From contig JAJJLU010004073.1 in the NCBI GenBank assembly GCA_023807065.1, forward strand, positions 1-19,309: a stretch of 19,309 nucleotides of DNA, in the 5' to 3' direction. This DNA comes from Isotricha intestinalis (Eukaryota > Ciliophora > Litostomatea > Vestibuliferida > Isotrichidae). A model generated the notes under the pieces. That model did no database searches. It saw only the letters and a list, made by a program, of their open reading frames with translations, and had not been told where the DNA came from. Shown here piece by piece: positions 8,270 through 16,806 of the stretch (within the stretch, counting starts at the first letter, position 1; each line of letters opens with the position of its first letter). Position numbers and translations under genes: made by a program.

Positions 8270-9417
8270 TTAATGTTGGAAATTTTAATAATTAAATAAA
8301 TTAGATATTATACATTGTGTTTTTTTGAGATAATGAAATTTAAATTTATTTATTTGAAATAAATATTGTAATTTATAAAATATATTATTATTTTTGGAGT
8401 GAGATTTGTGTTAATTTATTAAATGTAAATTTATTATTAAAAAATATAATTAATTATTATATCTTATAATAATTTAAAATAAATAAATATTATGATTATT
8501 ATTTAATTTTTTCTGAACAAAAGTTATAATGATAAATTTGATAAATAAATAAATTGAATAAATTGAATTAAAAAATCAATAATCCCTTTCAACAATTTTC
8601 ATTAAAAAAATAAAGTACATAACATTTAACTCTTATAAATGAGTACAAATTTTATTTTATTTATTCTTTTAAACATTTATTTTAAGAAGATATATAATTA
8701 TTTCCAGTATAAATTATAAAAAGTAATATTCATTGTGAATAAAGGAGTAAAATTTGTTTTATTATTGGTTAAATACATTATTTATTATAATAATTGATCA
8801 ATTTGAATATCTTTCTCAATTATTAGTTGTAAATTATATTTTCAACTTCAAAACATTTCCTGTTTTTAATTAAATTACTTATATTTTAAAATATACATAT
8901 AAAAATAATTTGTACTTATTATATTTATAAAAATAACTGAAACTTTTCTTTTTTTTATTAGATTCAATAAAAATTAAAAATTCAAAAAATTTAAAATTTA
9001 AATTCCTTCTTTTTCCATTTAAACATTTTCCTTTTAATATAAATATCCTAGAATCTTTCTTATTATTATTATATTTTTCATTACCACAAAAACTATGTAC
9101 AATCCCTCAATCTTTTTTTCTCTTTTTAAAATTTAAATCTTAAAATAAATATTCTTTAATTAAAAAAAACATTAAAAAAAAAAATTCGTTTTTCTAATTT
9201 GACCTAATCTTATCTCAAAGGAAAAGGAAAAAACTTATAAAAAATTAATTATCAAAAATTCAAAAACATAAATTGATTCCAAATTGATTATCAACTAAAT
9301 AAATTTCATACAAACCATTAAAAAACAATTAAAAAACATAAAAAAATCATGAAAAAAAAATAAAATCCCGATACTAAAATCCTATATAAGTTTAAAAAAA
9401 AAAAAAAAATAAAAAAA
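8270..9417. other. Large divergent intergenic region, no gene seen
   Basis: 1148 bases between the divergently transcribed channel gene (ATG 8269) and the NMP-kinase-like gene (ATG 9418). It is extremely A+T-rich. The right third shifts to A-rich on the plus strand, merging into the leader of the downstream gene. The only longer open stretch, 8751-8873 plus (40 codons, no ATG), is hydrophobic and unconvincing. No tRNA-like T-loop sequence and no strong GC block were seen. Promoters for both genes should lie here. Confidence 0.5.
9219..9417 (+). promoter_or_regulatory. A-rich leader/promoter region of the NMP-kinase-like gene
   Basis: The ~200 bases before ATG 9418 are strongly A-rich on the coding strand, ending with a run of 16 A (9394-9409), one T, then seven more A directly before the ATG. 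The other plus-strand starts here also follow A-rich sequence, but none so extreme. Together with the more balanced codon use of the gene, this suggests efficient expression (inference). The exact transcription start is not visible. Confidence 0.35.
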
Positions 9418-10026
9418 ATGGGTTGTTTAGGATCAAACACAGTTAAAGATTTAAAACAAGCAGTAAAAGGAGAAAAATACCGTATAGTATTTATGGTAGG
9501 AGCAGAGACATCTCCCTTAGAAGCAGTAGCAAAGAAAGCAGCAGATGATTTTCGTCATTCCTTAATAAACGTAAACGACTTAGGACAAGGAAAAATACAA
9601 AATGCATTATTGAATGCAATAGTGAAAGATATAACAAATGAAATGCAAAATAATGGAACAATAAAATCATCAACATTAGTAAAGGGAGTTGGATTAATGT
9701 TAAATACTGCAAAAGATAAAAGAGTTTTAATTGAAGGTTTCCCTAGAAATAAAGAAGATTTAGATGAGTGGAATAAACAAAAAAGTGAAGATGCTGATAC
9801 TGTTTGCTTCTTCTTTGTTGATGTTCCTGATGATAAAGTCTATGAAGCTGGAATTGATGATATTTCTAAAGAAAAATGCAGAAAGTTTGTTGAAGAATCT
9901 AAACCTTTCTATGAATCTCTTGCTTCTACTCTTGGAGATAAATTCGTTAAGGTTGATGGAACTAAAAGTGAAACAGATCTTAACAATGAAATTTCTAATG
10001 TTTTTACTAGCAAGAAATTGTTCTAA
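9418..10026 (+). CDS. Myristoylation-site NMP-kinase-like pseudoenzyme
   Basis: 202 residues, ATG 9418, TAA stop. From residue 20 the order of elements follows adenylate/UMP-CMP kinases: a hydrophobic strand YRIVFMVG (21-28); LINVNDLGQGKI (49-60), in the place of 'isvGDLLR'; a helical stretch; then VLIEGFPRNKEDLDEW (103-118), a near-textbook match to 'FLIDGFPRNqdnL..W'; CFFFVDVP (130-137); and a C-terminal KPFYESL...FVKVDGTKS (162-184) equal to 'kPvi.yY...vkkvdg..s'. The ATP-binding P-loop (GxPGSGKGT) is replaced by VGAETSPLEAVAK without the glycines, the 'DLLR' Arg is missing, and the LID segment with its arginines is gone. The N-terminus MGCLGSN is a classic N-myristoylation signal, with Cys3 suited to palmitoylation, so membrane attachment is expected. 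Codons are less A+T-biased than the neighbours, suggesting high expression. Catalysis is unlikely; nucleotide sensing or a structural role is open. Confidence 0.8.
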   Translation: MGCLGSNTVKDLKQAVKGEKYRIVFMVGAETSPLEAVAKKAADDFRHSLINVNDLGQGKIQNALLNAIVKDITNEMQNNGTIKSSTLVKGVGLMLNTAKDKRVLIEGFPRNKEDLDEWNKQKSEDADTVCFFFVDVPDDKVYEAGIDDISKEKCRKFVEESKPFYESLASTLGDKFVKVDGTKSETDLNNEISNVFTSKKLF

Positions 10027-10261
10027 ATTATTTTTAAATTATTGTTAAGAGATTTTAAAAAAAAATTTTTTTTCAATTTCCTTTTTTTTTCTTAATGATT
10101 TTATATTTGTTTTTAATATTTTTTTTTTTTTTTGGGTTTTTTAAAGATTTTTATTATATATTTTTCAATTAGGAAATTGGATTTTGTTATAGGATTTAAG
10201 ATGGGTGTTTTTTTTTATGGAAGTTATATAAATAAAAAATTATTTTTTAATATTATTATTT

Positions 10262-10286
10262 TTATTATTAAATAATTTAATAATAA
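10262..10286. repeat. Perfect 12-bp inverted repeat (hairpin)
   Basis: The arms ttattattaaat (10262-10273) and atttaataataa (10275-10286) are exact reverse complements around a single A. It lies ~235 bases after the stop of the NMP-kinase-like gene. All pairs are A-T, and such palindromes can arise by chance in this composition. Confidence 0.5.
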
Positions 10287-10438
10287 TATATTATTTTTTT
10301 ATTATTATGTCTATACAACGAGAATTTAAATAAAAACAAAAATACAAAAAAATCAAAGACAATAAAATATTTATACATTAAACAGAAAAAACTAAAAATT
10401 ACTCTTAACTTTTTATATATGAAATAAAAAATTATTTT

Positions 10439-10636
10439 TCAACTCTGGAAAAAGATAAATTTTGATGTTTTCTCAGTGTACTGAAATTCTTTGTTCATCA
10501 CTTTTAGAATCATTCCATTTTTTCTATAATAGAATAATTCAAATAGCTTAAATTTATCTGATTTTATTTTTATGATTTCATGATTTTCTAAATGTTTTAA
10601 TAATATATTATCCAATTTATATCTTCTTGAATTTAA
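10439..10636 (-). pseudogene. Coding-like open fragment, minus strand, possible relic or exon
   Basis: 65 open codons between an upstream TAA (10639-10637) and a TGA stop (10441-10439). The reading contains RRYKLDNILLKHLENHEI and FYYRKNGMILKVMNKEF, with an amphipathic-helix look and normal charge balance. There is no ATG near its start; the first is internal, about 41 codons in. The local sequence is less A+T-biased than the flanks. It is not recognised. A terminal exon would need an AG acceptor: a candidate tttaaacag lies at about 10685-10677, but the frame from it is interrupted. An open stretch of this length is only mildly surprising by chance in ~5 kb of spacer, so confidence is low. Confidence 0.25.
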
Positions 10637-11205
10637 TTAATTAATCAAATATTAGAATCAAAACTTAAAAATCCACTGTTTAAAGAATAAAAAAAGTATT
10701 TATTTATGAAAAATTTTTTCATATATATAATGAATAATAATATATAAAATCCGGAATTGTTATTTTTAAGGCTTTTTAATTATAAAAATCATTTACTATT
10801 ATTATTAATACTATTGTTTATTATGTTATTAATTTTTCATACATTTGTTTTACTCTTTATTGTGGTTTTTTTCAAAAGCATTTATTATTTTTTTTAGATA
10901 CTTTTTATCATATAAAATGTTAAATTAAATTTATTAATAATATTCTTGTTAAAATTCTGAAATTTTTAGGTAATCTTATTTCTCTTTTAATTCTGTATTT
11001 ACTTTATTCAAGGATTTGTTGCTATAATTTTTTATTCGTCGATTAATTATTTATTATTTATTTCATTAAAAAAAATGTTTGAAATTACTGTTATTTTATT
11101 TTTGAATTCGTGTTTATTTTTAATTGTTTTATTTTTATATTTATTATATTTAATATAAAAATTAAATATTTAATTTTGTCTATTTAAAAGTAAAATAAAA
11201 TAATT

Positions 11206-12462
11206 ATGATATTCATTTTGTTAAATTTAGTTATAATAACTTCCAATACTTTATTATTTTATTTTCAAAAAAATGAAAATCAAGTAAATGACTTTATTGA
11301 AGATTTACTTTATTCAAGTATTTATACAAATATATCAATTGGAAATCCAGAACAAATAATTGAAATGAATATTAAATTAGAAAATTATCAAACTTTTATT
11401 TCAGGGTCAAACATTGAAAATCATAATTATAATGAAAAAAAATCAAAAAGTTTTCAAAATACTTCTGAAAAATTTGAAGATTCATCAAGAGAAAATTTAG
11501 AAGAAGGATTTATATGTTATGAAACTTTTACATTTACAAATTATAAAAATAAAAAAAATAAATATGAAAAATTTCCTTTTGCTTTGACTACAAAAATAAA
11601 TAACTTAAAAGAATTAAATATCCTAGGATTAAATTTATATGATACAAATTTATCAAATATTCCAAATTTTTTAAAATCATTAAAATCAAATAATATTATA
11701 GAAGAAAGAATATTTTATTTTGAAATAAATAAAGATAATTTAAATATAGGTAAATTAACAATAGGAAATTATCCTCATGAAATAGAACCTAATAATTATA
11801 ATATTAAAAATTTATTAAATTTAAATCCAAAATTTAGTTCATTTACTTTTGAATGGGATATTCGTTTAGACAAGATTTATTCTGGTAATGAACGATTTAT
11901 AAGTGGTTCTAATGATGCAAAATTAAGAATTGAATTAGGTGTTTTTGTTGGTTCTTTTTATTATGAAGATTTTATTTATAGAAATTATTTTGATAAACTT
12001 ATTCAAAATAAAAAATGTGGAATCTTCTCTCTAAAAAACAAATATAAATATTATTCCTGTGATAATGATATTCAAATAAATAATTTTCCTGATTTATATT
12101 TTTATAATAAAGATAATAATTTTAGCTTTGTTTTCAATTATGAAGATTTGTTTTATAAGAATAAAAATAAAATTTATTTTTTAGTAGTTTTTAAAGAAAA
12201 AGAAACTCATTATTGGGTTTTGGGAAGACCTTTATTTAAAAAATATAAATTAATATTTAATTCAGAAAGAAGAATCATTTCTTTTTATTCAATTTATGGA
12301 AATGATTCTTATAAACCAAATATTTGGATTAATCTACTTTTATTTTTATTATTTTTAATCATAATTATACTTGTGATTTATTTGATATATTATTTGAAAA
12401 ATAAACCAAAGAAATTATATGCTAAAGAACTAACTGAGGAATTGAATATTAAAATTTTTTAA
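11206..12462 (+). CDS. Type I membrane aspartyl-protease pseudoenzyme (pepsin family A1-like)
   Basis: 418 residues, ATG 11206, TAA stop. An N-terminal hydrophobic signal (~2-19) is followed by a two-lobe pepsin fold. SSIYTNISIGNPEQIIEMNI (37-56) matches 'YyT.I.iGtPpQ...v..D'. Next comes a flap-region analogue; LNILGLNL (137-144) matches 'dGILGLG'; and SLKSNNIIEERIFYFEIN (158-175) matches 'L...gli....FSfyL'. WDIRLDKI (217-224), C271/C285 as the usual C-lobe disulfide, and HYWVLGRPLFKKYKLIFN (335-352) matching 'yWiLGd.flr.yy.vfD' complete it. The two DTG/DSG sites read ENY (59-61) and ELG (243-245): both catalytic aspartates are glutamate at the aligned positions. One membrane span (~373-397) and a short basic tail follow. 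Protease activity is unlikely; a receptor or chaperone-like role is speculation. The paralogue candidate at 595-1701 has the same architecture. Confidence 0.82.
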   Translation: MIFILLNLVIITSNTLLFYFQKNENQVNDFIEDLLYSSIYTNISIGNPEQIIEMNIKLENYQTFISGSNIENHNYNEKKSKSFQNTSEKFEDSSRENLEEGFICYETFTFTNYKNKKNKYEKFPFALTTKINNLKELNILGLNLYDTNLSNIPNFLKSLKSNNIIEERIFYFEINKDNLNIGKLTIGNYPHEIEPNNYNIKNLLNLNPKFSSFTFEWDIRLDKIYSGNERFISGSNDAKLRIELGVFVGSFYYEDFIYRNYFDKLIQNKKCGIFSLKNKYKYYSCDNDIQINNFPDLYFYNKDNNFSFVFNYEDLFYKNKNKIYFLVVFKEKETHYWVLGRPLFKKYKLIFNSERRIISFYSIYGNDSYKPNIWINLLLFLLFLIIIILVIYLIYYLKNKPKKLYAKELTEELNIKIF

Positions 12463-12478
12463 TTTTTATTGTTTTTAT

Positions 12479-12518
12479 AATATATTAACTTAATTTTATT
12501 TAAAAAAGTTAATATATT
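12479..12518. repeat. Perfect 13-bp inverted repeat, 3' of the aspartyl-like gene
   Basis: The arms aatatattaactt (12479-12491) and aagttaatatatt (12506-12518) are exact reverse complements with a 14-base loop, starting 17 bases after the stop codon at 12462. The arm includes a G-C pair. The position suggests a 3'-untranslated-region stem-loop that could mark 3'-end formation or stability, which is inference. Confidence 0.55.
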
Positions 12519-13017
12519 CTTATTTAATTTAATTATATAAGTAAAAAACAAGAAAAGAAATATAAAATAATATTTTAAGAATTATTATCATATTGGAAAT
12601 GTAAACTACTTTGGTTTTATTCTATTTTTTATTTTTTAAATATATGAATAATTAAATAGGTATTTGAAAATATATATACTATTGAATGTTGATTTCATTA
12701 TATATTTATATAATTTATTTTAAACTTATAAATTTATTTAGATTTTCCAGATTATAATTTTCAAAACAATTGAAATAATAAATAAAATGGTATTAAGTTA
12801 AAAATTTATTTTTTACATTCCAAAAAATTTTTAAATTTATTAAACAATTTAATAAAAATAAAAATTTAATTTCCCAAATAAAAAATATAAAAACCAAAAA
12901 AACAAAAATTAAAATTAATAAAAATATAATAATAATCATTCATAAAACTAACATACCCAAAATAAATTAAACTTTTTAACCTTTAAAAAAATAAAAAACT
13001 TTAAAAAATATAAAAAA

Positions 13018-13740
13018 ATGAATGATTCAAATATTCTAAAAGAGAATTTTAAAATTTTCCATCTCAAAAAGAAATATAAGATTAAATAGACTAAAATTTA
13101 AACCAAAGACTTATCATCAATTATCAAACATTTACTTCAAAGAAGAAATTAAAAAAAATCAAATGATTTAATTGAATTATAAAATAGATTAATAATATTT
13201 ATAAAAAGCCAATAAAATTTTTACATTTTATACACTTATAAAGAAAAAATGAAAGAAAGATTATTATTTATATAAAATAAGATAAAATGAAATTTGAAGA
13301 GAGAAAAATTATATGTTCAAATATTAAAAGAGTATTTAGATTTAAATAAAATCTCTAAATTAAAAATATATTTAATTCAATTCTAAATTGAATTTGATAA
13401 AAGAAGAAAAATTAATTATATTGATTTTAACAGATTATCTACTTATTTCTACGATGATTTTTACTTAATGCTTATAAATATTTTGTTTATCAATGATTAG
13501 AAAAATTTAATTTATATTTTAAAATATATTTTGCTTCTTTAATTGAAAAAAAATGTTTAATTACACCGAATTAATAGAAAAAGATTTTTTTAAATTAATG
13601 TTAGTAACTCAATATTAATGGAAATACAATTTAATATATTAAGTAATAATTATTAAAGTGAAATTAATGATAATAGTATTTAAAAGATTTAATTGATTTT
13701 CTTAAAATGAAAATTCGAATTAGGAAAATGAAAATAGAAT
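13018..13740 (+). pseudogene. Stop-riddled frame after an A-rich ATG, possible decayed gene
   Basis: An ATG at 13018 follows an A-rich leader like those of genuine starts in the window. In its frame, helix-like protein strings appear, e.g. LKREKLYVQILKEYLDLN (from ~13273) and INYIDFNRLSTYFYDD (from ~13413). However, about twenty TAA/TAG and three TGA codons interrupt it, roughly the rate expected by chance. The translation almost lacks Ala, Pro, Gly, Cys and Trp, which argues against a recent real protein. This is either an old relic or pure A+T-rich noise. Confidence 0.2.
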
Positions 13741-13801
13741 ATTTTTTTTCTTAAATATAATAATCAATAAAAAAAAATGTAAATAAAATTTAAAATTTGA
13801 C

Positions 13802-13826
13802 ATTTGTTTTTTTTTTCAAAACAAAT
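13802..13826. repeat. 9-bp inverted repeat 3' of the Rpn2 gene
   Basis: The arms atttgtttt (13802-13810) and aaaacaaat (13818-13826) are exact reverse complements around a T-rich 7-base loop. It lies about 50 bases beyond the Rpn2 stop on its transcribed side. It is placed like the 3' stem-loop at 12479 but shorter, and could be chance. Confidence 0.35.
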
Positions 13827-13875
13827 ATTTTTTAACTTAATAAAAAAAGACAAACAAAAAATTTTGAAATTTAAC

Positions 13876-16806
13876 TTATTTAATATTTCCCATATCAACA
13901 TCTTCAGGAATTTCATAATCTTCAGTAGGAACTGCTTTATATTCTTCTTTTTTTTCTTCTGATTTATTATCTTCTTTTTTCTCTTCTTTTTTTTCCATAA
14001 CTTCAACATCTTTAAAATCACCATAATCAACAACAGCATCATCTTTTTTTTTCATAAGCATAACAAAACCATTTAATCTTCCTTTAACAATAGGAGAATA
14101 ATCTAAATCCGTAATTTCTTCAATGACATTTTTTTGTTTTGGTAAAATTCTAATTGGATTTTCAATAATTTCTTCATTAGGCTCTTCCTTTTTTTCTTCT
14201 TCTTTTTTTTCTTCTTCTTTTTTTTCTTCATTTTTATTTTCTTCATTCTTTTCATCAGTAGGAATTTTTCCAGAAGGAGCATCTTTTAATTCTTGAATAT
14301 TACTACTTTCTTTATTTTTTACTCCACTAGCTTTAACATCAGTCATAGTAACAGTTCCAGTTTTTCTTTCTTTAGCTTTAACCCTTGAATGAGTAGATAA
14401 AACAGCAACTTCAGTTTTCACTTGTTTTGCTTTTTCCTTCTCTTTATCTTCAACTGGATAACCGAAAATACTTGGTTTACTTTTAGATAATACTTTATAA
14501 TTTTTTGGAGGATGCATTGTATTATCTAATCCTATTAACATTGTTGGATTCACTGCTAAATTTATAAAATGAATCATTGGGAACCAATAATAATATTGTG
14601 TAAATAAACACATTCCTATTATTGATGTCATTTTATTTTCCCCTGTTGATGATACTAATGTTATATTACAATTACGTCCTCCTAATTCCATTAATCCTTT
14701 ACTTAATAATCCTCCAAAACGAATTAAAACATGCTCATCTTTATTATTTACTACTTCTTCTAAATTATCTAGGAAAGTCTGAATTCCTGCTTCTTGCTTT
14801 GATGTAGTTTGAGAAAATATTAACCCAGATGATATTAATGCAGCTTGTCTTACTAAGTAATTAGGATCTTGGAATAATGGTTGAATTATTTTATATGGGT
14901 TTAATTTAGCTGTTCCTGCACAGGAGATTCCTATTGCCATTGCTGCTCCATATCTTACATGACTATTATAACTCTCACTAAGGAGGGAGATAACTTTCAA
15001 TTTCTCAAAGAGAAAATCTGGATCACGTAATTCAAGGAAACCTATATTTATCATTGCTGCTCTTCTGACATTGTCATCTACATCAGATACGGATACTTTT
15101 ATTAATTTCTTTAACATTTCTGTATTTCCACTACCTGCATATGCCATACCAATACAATACATTGCTCCATATCTTAGAATAGGATCTTTTTCTTCCATTA
15201 AACTAATAATTAATGTATCAGCAGCTTCTCTAGCTCCATAAACTATTAAAGATAAACTAATTGCTATAGCTCTAATAATTTTTTCATGTTGACTTTCATG
15301 AGCATGATTAACAAGTTCCGTAATAGCTTCTGCATCCATACTCCCTGCTAACACAAGACCACTAGCATAACCAGCTGCTTCTCCAATAACAGCATTGTCA
15401 GTAAAAATACCACTTCTGATAGTTTCATAAATATTTTGATCATGAGTTCCCATACAAACTAGACCTAAAGCAAGATAAATTCCATGTTGAATAGCTTCTT
15501 TATCATTTCCTCTTTGATTCAGTGCACTCAGTAATAGGCTTTTAATATTACTATCATTAGTATTAGCATAAATTAATCCAATACCATAATAAGCACCTCC
15601 ATGAGCGTAAATAGACGGAGTTTGCCTATTACCTGGTAAATAAGGTTTCATAATATCTTCTCCGTTTTTTATATTTCCCATGTGAATGACTCCTAATGAA
15701 GAAGTGGCACAGAAACGAGCCCAATTAGTCGCTTTGGATACCCATTCAATATTCTCTTTAAGGAATTTATCATTCCCTGTGTGACTGTTTATTAATGAAT
15801 GAGTTAATATCACTCCTAAATGAACAACACTACCTCCTTTCTCTACTGCTGTTTTTAAATTAGTCATTATGTTTGGATCTGTTTTATTACGCTTTTGTAA
15901 TATCTCAAATATTAGATTACGTGGTATTTCACCTGATAATATATTTAATAAAGGATTTAGCTGATCTTCTGGTACATGTTTTACTTCATTTATTTTATTT
16001 ATTTCTGATATGATTTTTCTTAAATATGATGGATTTTGATTATCATATAAATCAAATGCTATTTGATATGCTATTAAAGGATCTTTTTCATTTATTAATA
16101 TATTAATTAATGTACTTGATAATGCTTCAGTATTATTTAGAAGAAATTGACAATTTGTTATTGACATATACTCATTTCCTGCATGTTTAATGAATAATTT
16201 TAATAATTGATCTAATACTGCAGATTTATATTCTTTATTTTCAATAGAATCTTGGGCTATTTCATAAACAAAATTTAATGAATTTCTTATATTTTTACTT
16301 GATTCTACAGAAATTGTTAATCTATCTAAATCATATGATTCAATTGAGAATCCTATTGCTTGTCTAAATCTATCTCTTTGTATACAATCATTAAAACATC
16401 TTTCTACTATTGATAATATTCTTTCTTCTATTTGAATTTTTTCATTTTTTGGAAAAAAATTATTTTTTCTTGCTTTAATATATTTATCTAATATTTTCTT
16501 TAGAATTGTTGTTACATATAAACTTCTTTCACTAATATTAAATTTATCTTCGCTTTTTAAAGCCCATTCAATTGCTTTATCATATTCTTCTAAATTATAG
16601 TAAAGTTTACTTAAAATTAAAGAAAGTAATTTTTGTTTTGAAGAAAATTCTGGATTATTATAAAATAATTCTAAATCAGGAATTTTATCTGAAATTTCAC
16701 TCCAATGTTCATCTACTAATAAATCTAATTTATCTAAAGCTGCTAATTTTAATTCTATATCATCTTCTTGAAGTAATGCTAAATAAGATGTTGCTGTATT
16801 TAACAT
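13876..16806 (-). CDS. RPN2: 26S proteasome regulatory subunit Rpn2 (PSMD1)
   Basis: 976 residues, close to the usual ~950-1000; ATG 16806, TAA stop. It is the largest scaffold of the proteasome base, joining the ATPase ring to ubiquitin receptors. The N-terminal helical domain has the family wording (YLALLQEDDIELKLAALDKL at 8-27; DEHWSEISDKIPDLELFY at 32-49). The toroid of proteasome/cyclosome (PC) repeats spans ~360-735, with typical units such as YAHGGAYYGIGLIYA (400-414), AAGYASGLVLAGSMD (477-491), LRYGAMYCIGMAYAGSGN (544-561) and VRYGAAMAIGISCAGT (617-632). YWFPMIHFINLAVNPTMLIG (740-759) and NPIRILPKQ (883-891) are the conserved C-terminal blocks. A Lys/Glu repeat (~851-880) forms the linker. 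The tail after ~925 is acidic/lysine-rich and ends EDYEIPEDVDMGNIK; in yeast and human this end binds Rpn13, and the usual aromatic-acidic ending is only loosely recognisable here. Composition is less A+T-biased, as expected of a housekeeping gene. Confidence 0.97.
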   Translation of the reverse strand: MLNTATSYLALLQEDDIELKLAALDKLDLLVDEHWSEISDKIPDLELFYNNPEFSSKQKLLSLILSKLYYNLEEYDKAIEWALKSEDKFNISERSLYVTTILKKILDKYIKARKNNFFPKNEKIQIEERILSIVERCFNDCIQRDRFRQAIGFSIESYDLDRLTISVESSKNIRNSLNFVYEIAQDSIENKEYKSAVLDQLLKLFIKHAGNEYMSITNCQFLLNNTEALSSTLINILINEKDPLIAYQIAFDLYDNQNPSYLRKIISEINKINEVKHVPEDQLNPLLNILSGEIPRNLIFEILQKRNKTDPNIMTNLKTAVEKGGSVVHLGVILTHSLINSHTGNDKFLKENIEWVSKATNWARFCATSSLGVIHMGNIKNGEDIMKPYLPGNRQTPSIYAHGGAYYGIGLIYANTNDSNIKSLLLSALNQRGNDKEAIQHGIYLALGLVCMGTHDQNIYETIRSGIFTDNAVIGEAAGYASGLVLAGSMDAEAITELVNHAHESQHEKIIRAIAISLSLIVYGAREAADTLIISLMEEKDPILRYGAMYCIGMAYAGSGNTEMLKKLIKVSVSDVDDNVRRAAMINIGFLELRDPDFLFEKLKVISLLSESYNSHVRYGAAMAIGISCAGTAKLNPYKIIQPLFQDPNYLVRQAALISSGLIFSQTTSKQEAGIQTFLDNLEEVVNNKDEHVLIRFGGLLSKGLMELGGRNCNITLVSSTGENKMTSIIGMCLFTQYYYWFPMIHFINLAVNPTMLIGLDNTMHPPKNYKVLSKSKPSIFGYPVEDKEKEKAKQVKTEVAVLSTHSRVKAKERKTGTVTMTDVKASGVKNKESSNIQELKDAPSGKIPTDEKNEENKNEEKKEEEKKEEEKKEEPNEEIIENPIRILPKQKNVIEEITDLDYSPIVKGRLNGFVMLMKKKDDAVVDYGDFKDVEVMEKKEEKKEDNKSEEKKEEYKAVPTEDYEIPEDVDMGNIK

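Larger units (their letters stand above)
10027..11205. other. Intergenic region: T-rich 3' flank, hairpin and possible relic frames
   Basis: 1179 bases between two plus-strand genes. The first ~120 bases are T-rich on the coding strand (a run of 15 T at 10119-10133), mirroring the A-rich leader of the upstream gene. A perfect 12-bp inverted repeat lies at 10262-10286. On the minus strand, 10439-10636 is open for 65 codons (separate entry). Another coding-like but stop-interrupted stretch lies near 10950-11040 (KYRIKREIRLPKNFRILTR in one frame). No intact gene and no RNA gene were recognised. Confidence 0.5.
12463..13875. other. Long convergent intergenic region with hairpins and a stop-riddled frame
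   Basis: 1413 bases between the stop of the aspartyl-like gene (plus) and the stop of Rpn2 (minus). It contains a perfect 13-bp inverted repeat just after the first stop, a 9-bp one before the second, and from 13018 an A-rich-led ATG followed by a long frame broken by many stops (separate entries). No intact gene or RNA gene was seen. Confidence 0.5.

Noticed and set aside
8751..8873. 40-codon open plus-strand stretch with no ATG
   Set aside because: Length and hydrophobic composition are within chance expectation for this A+T content; no motif.
9491..10048. Frames on either strand overlapping the NMP-kinase-like gene
   Set aside because: Leu/Met-rich off-frame translations of a gene with clear homology in its own frame.
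10950..11041. Minus-strand string KYRIKREIRLPKNFRILTR in the spacer
   Set aside because: Only ~27 open codons between stops, no start, no family; noted in the intergenic entry but not called a gene.
1702..13875. Idea that TAA/TAG encode Gln here, which would open several intergenic frames
   Set aside because: All confident genes use CAA for Gln and terminate at TAA or TAG; stop density in the intergenic frames is about the chance rate, so reassignment is not supported.
13764..14042. 92-residue minus-strand frame overlapping the Rpn2 3' end
   Set aside because: Lys-run translation of the GAA/AAG repeat in another frame; Rpn2 homology continues in its own frame to 13876.
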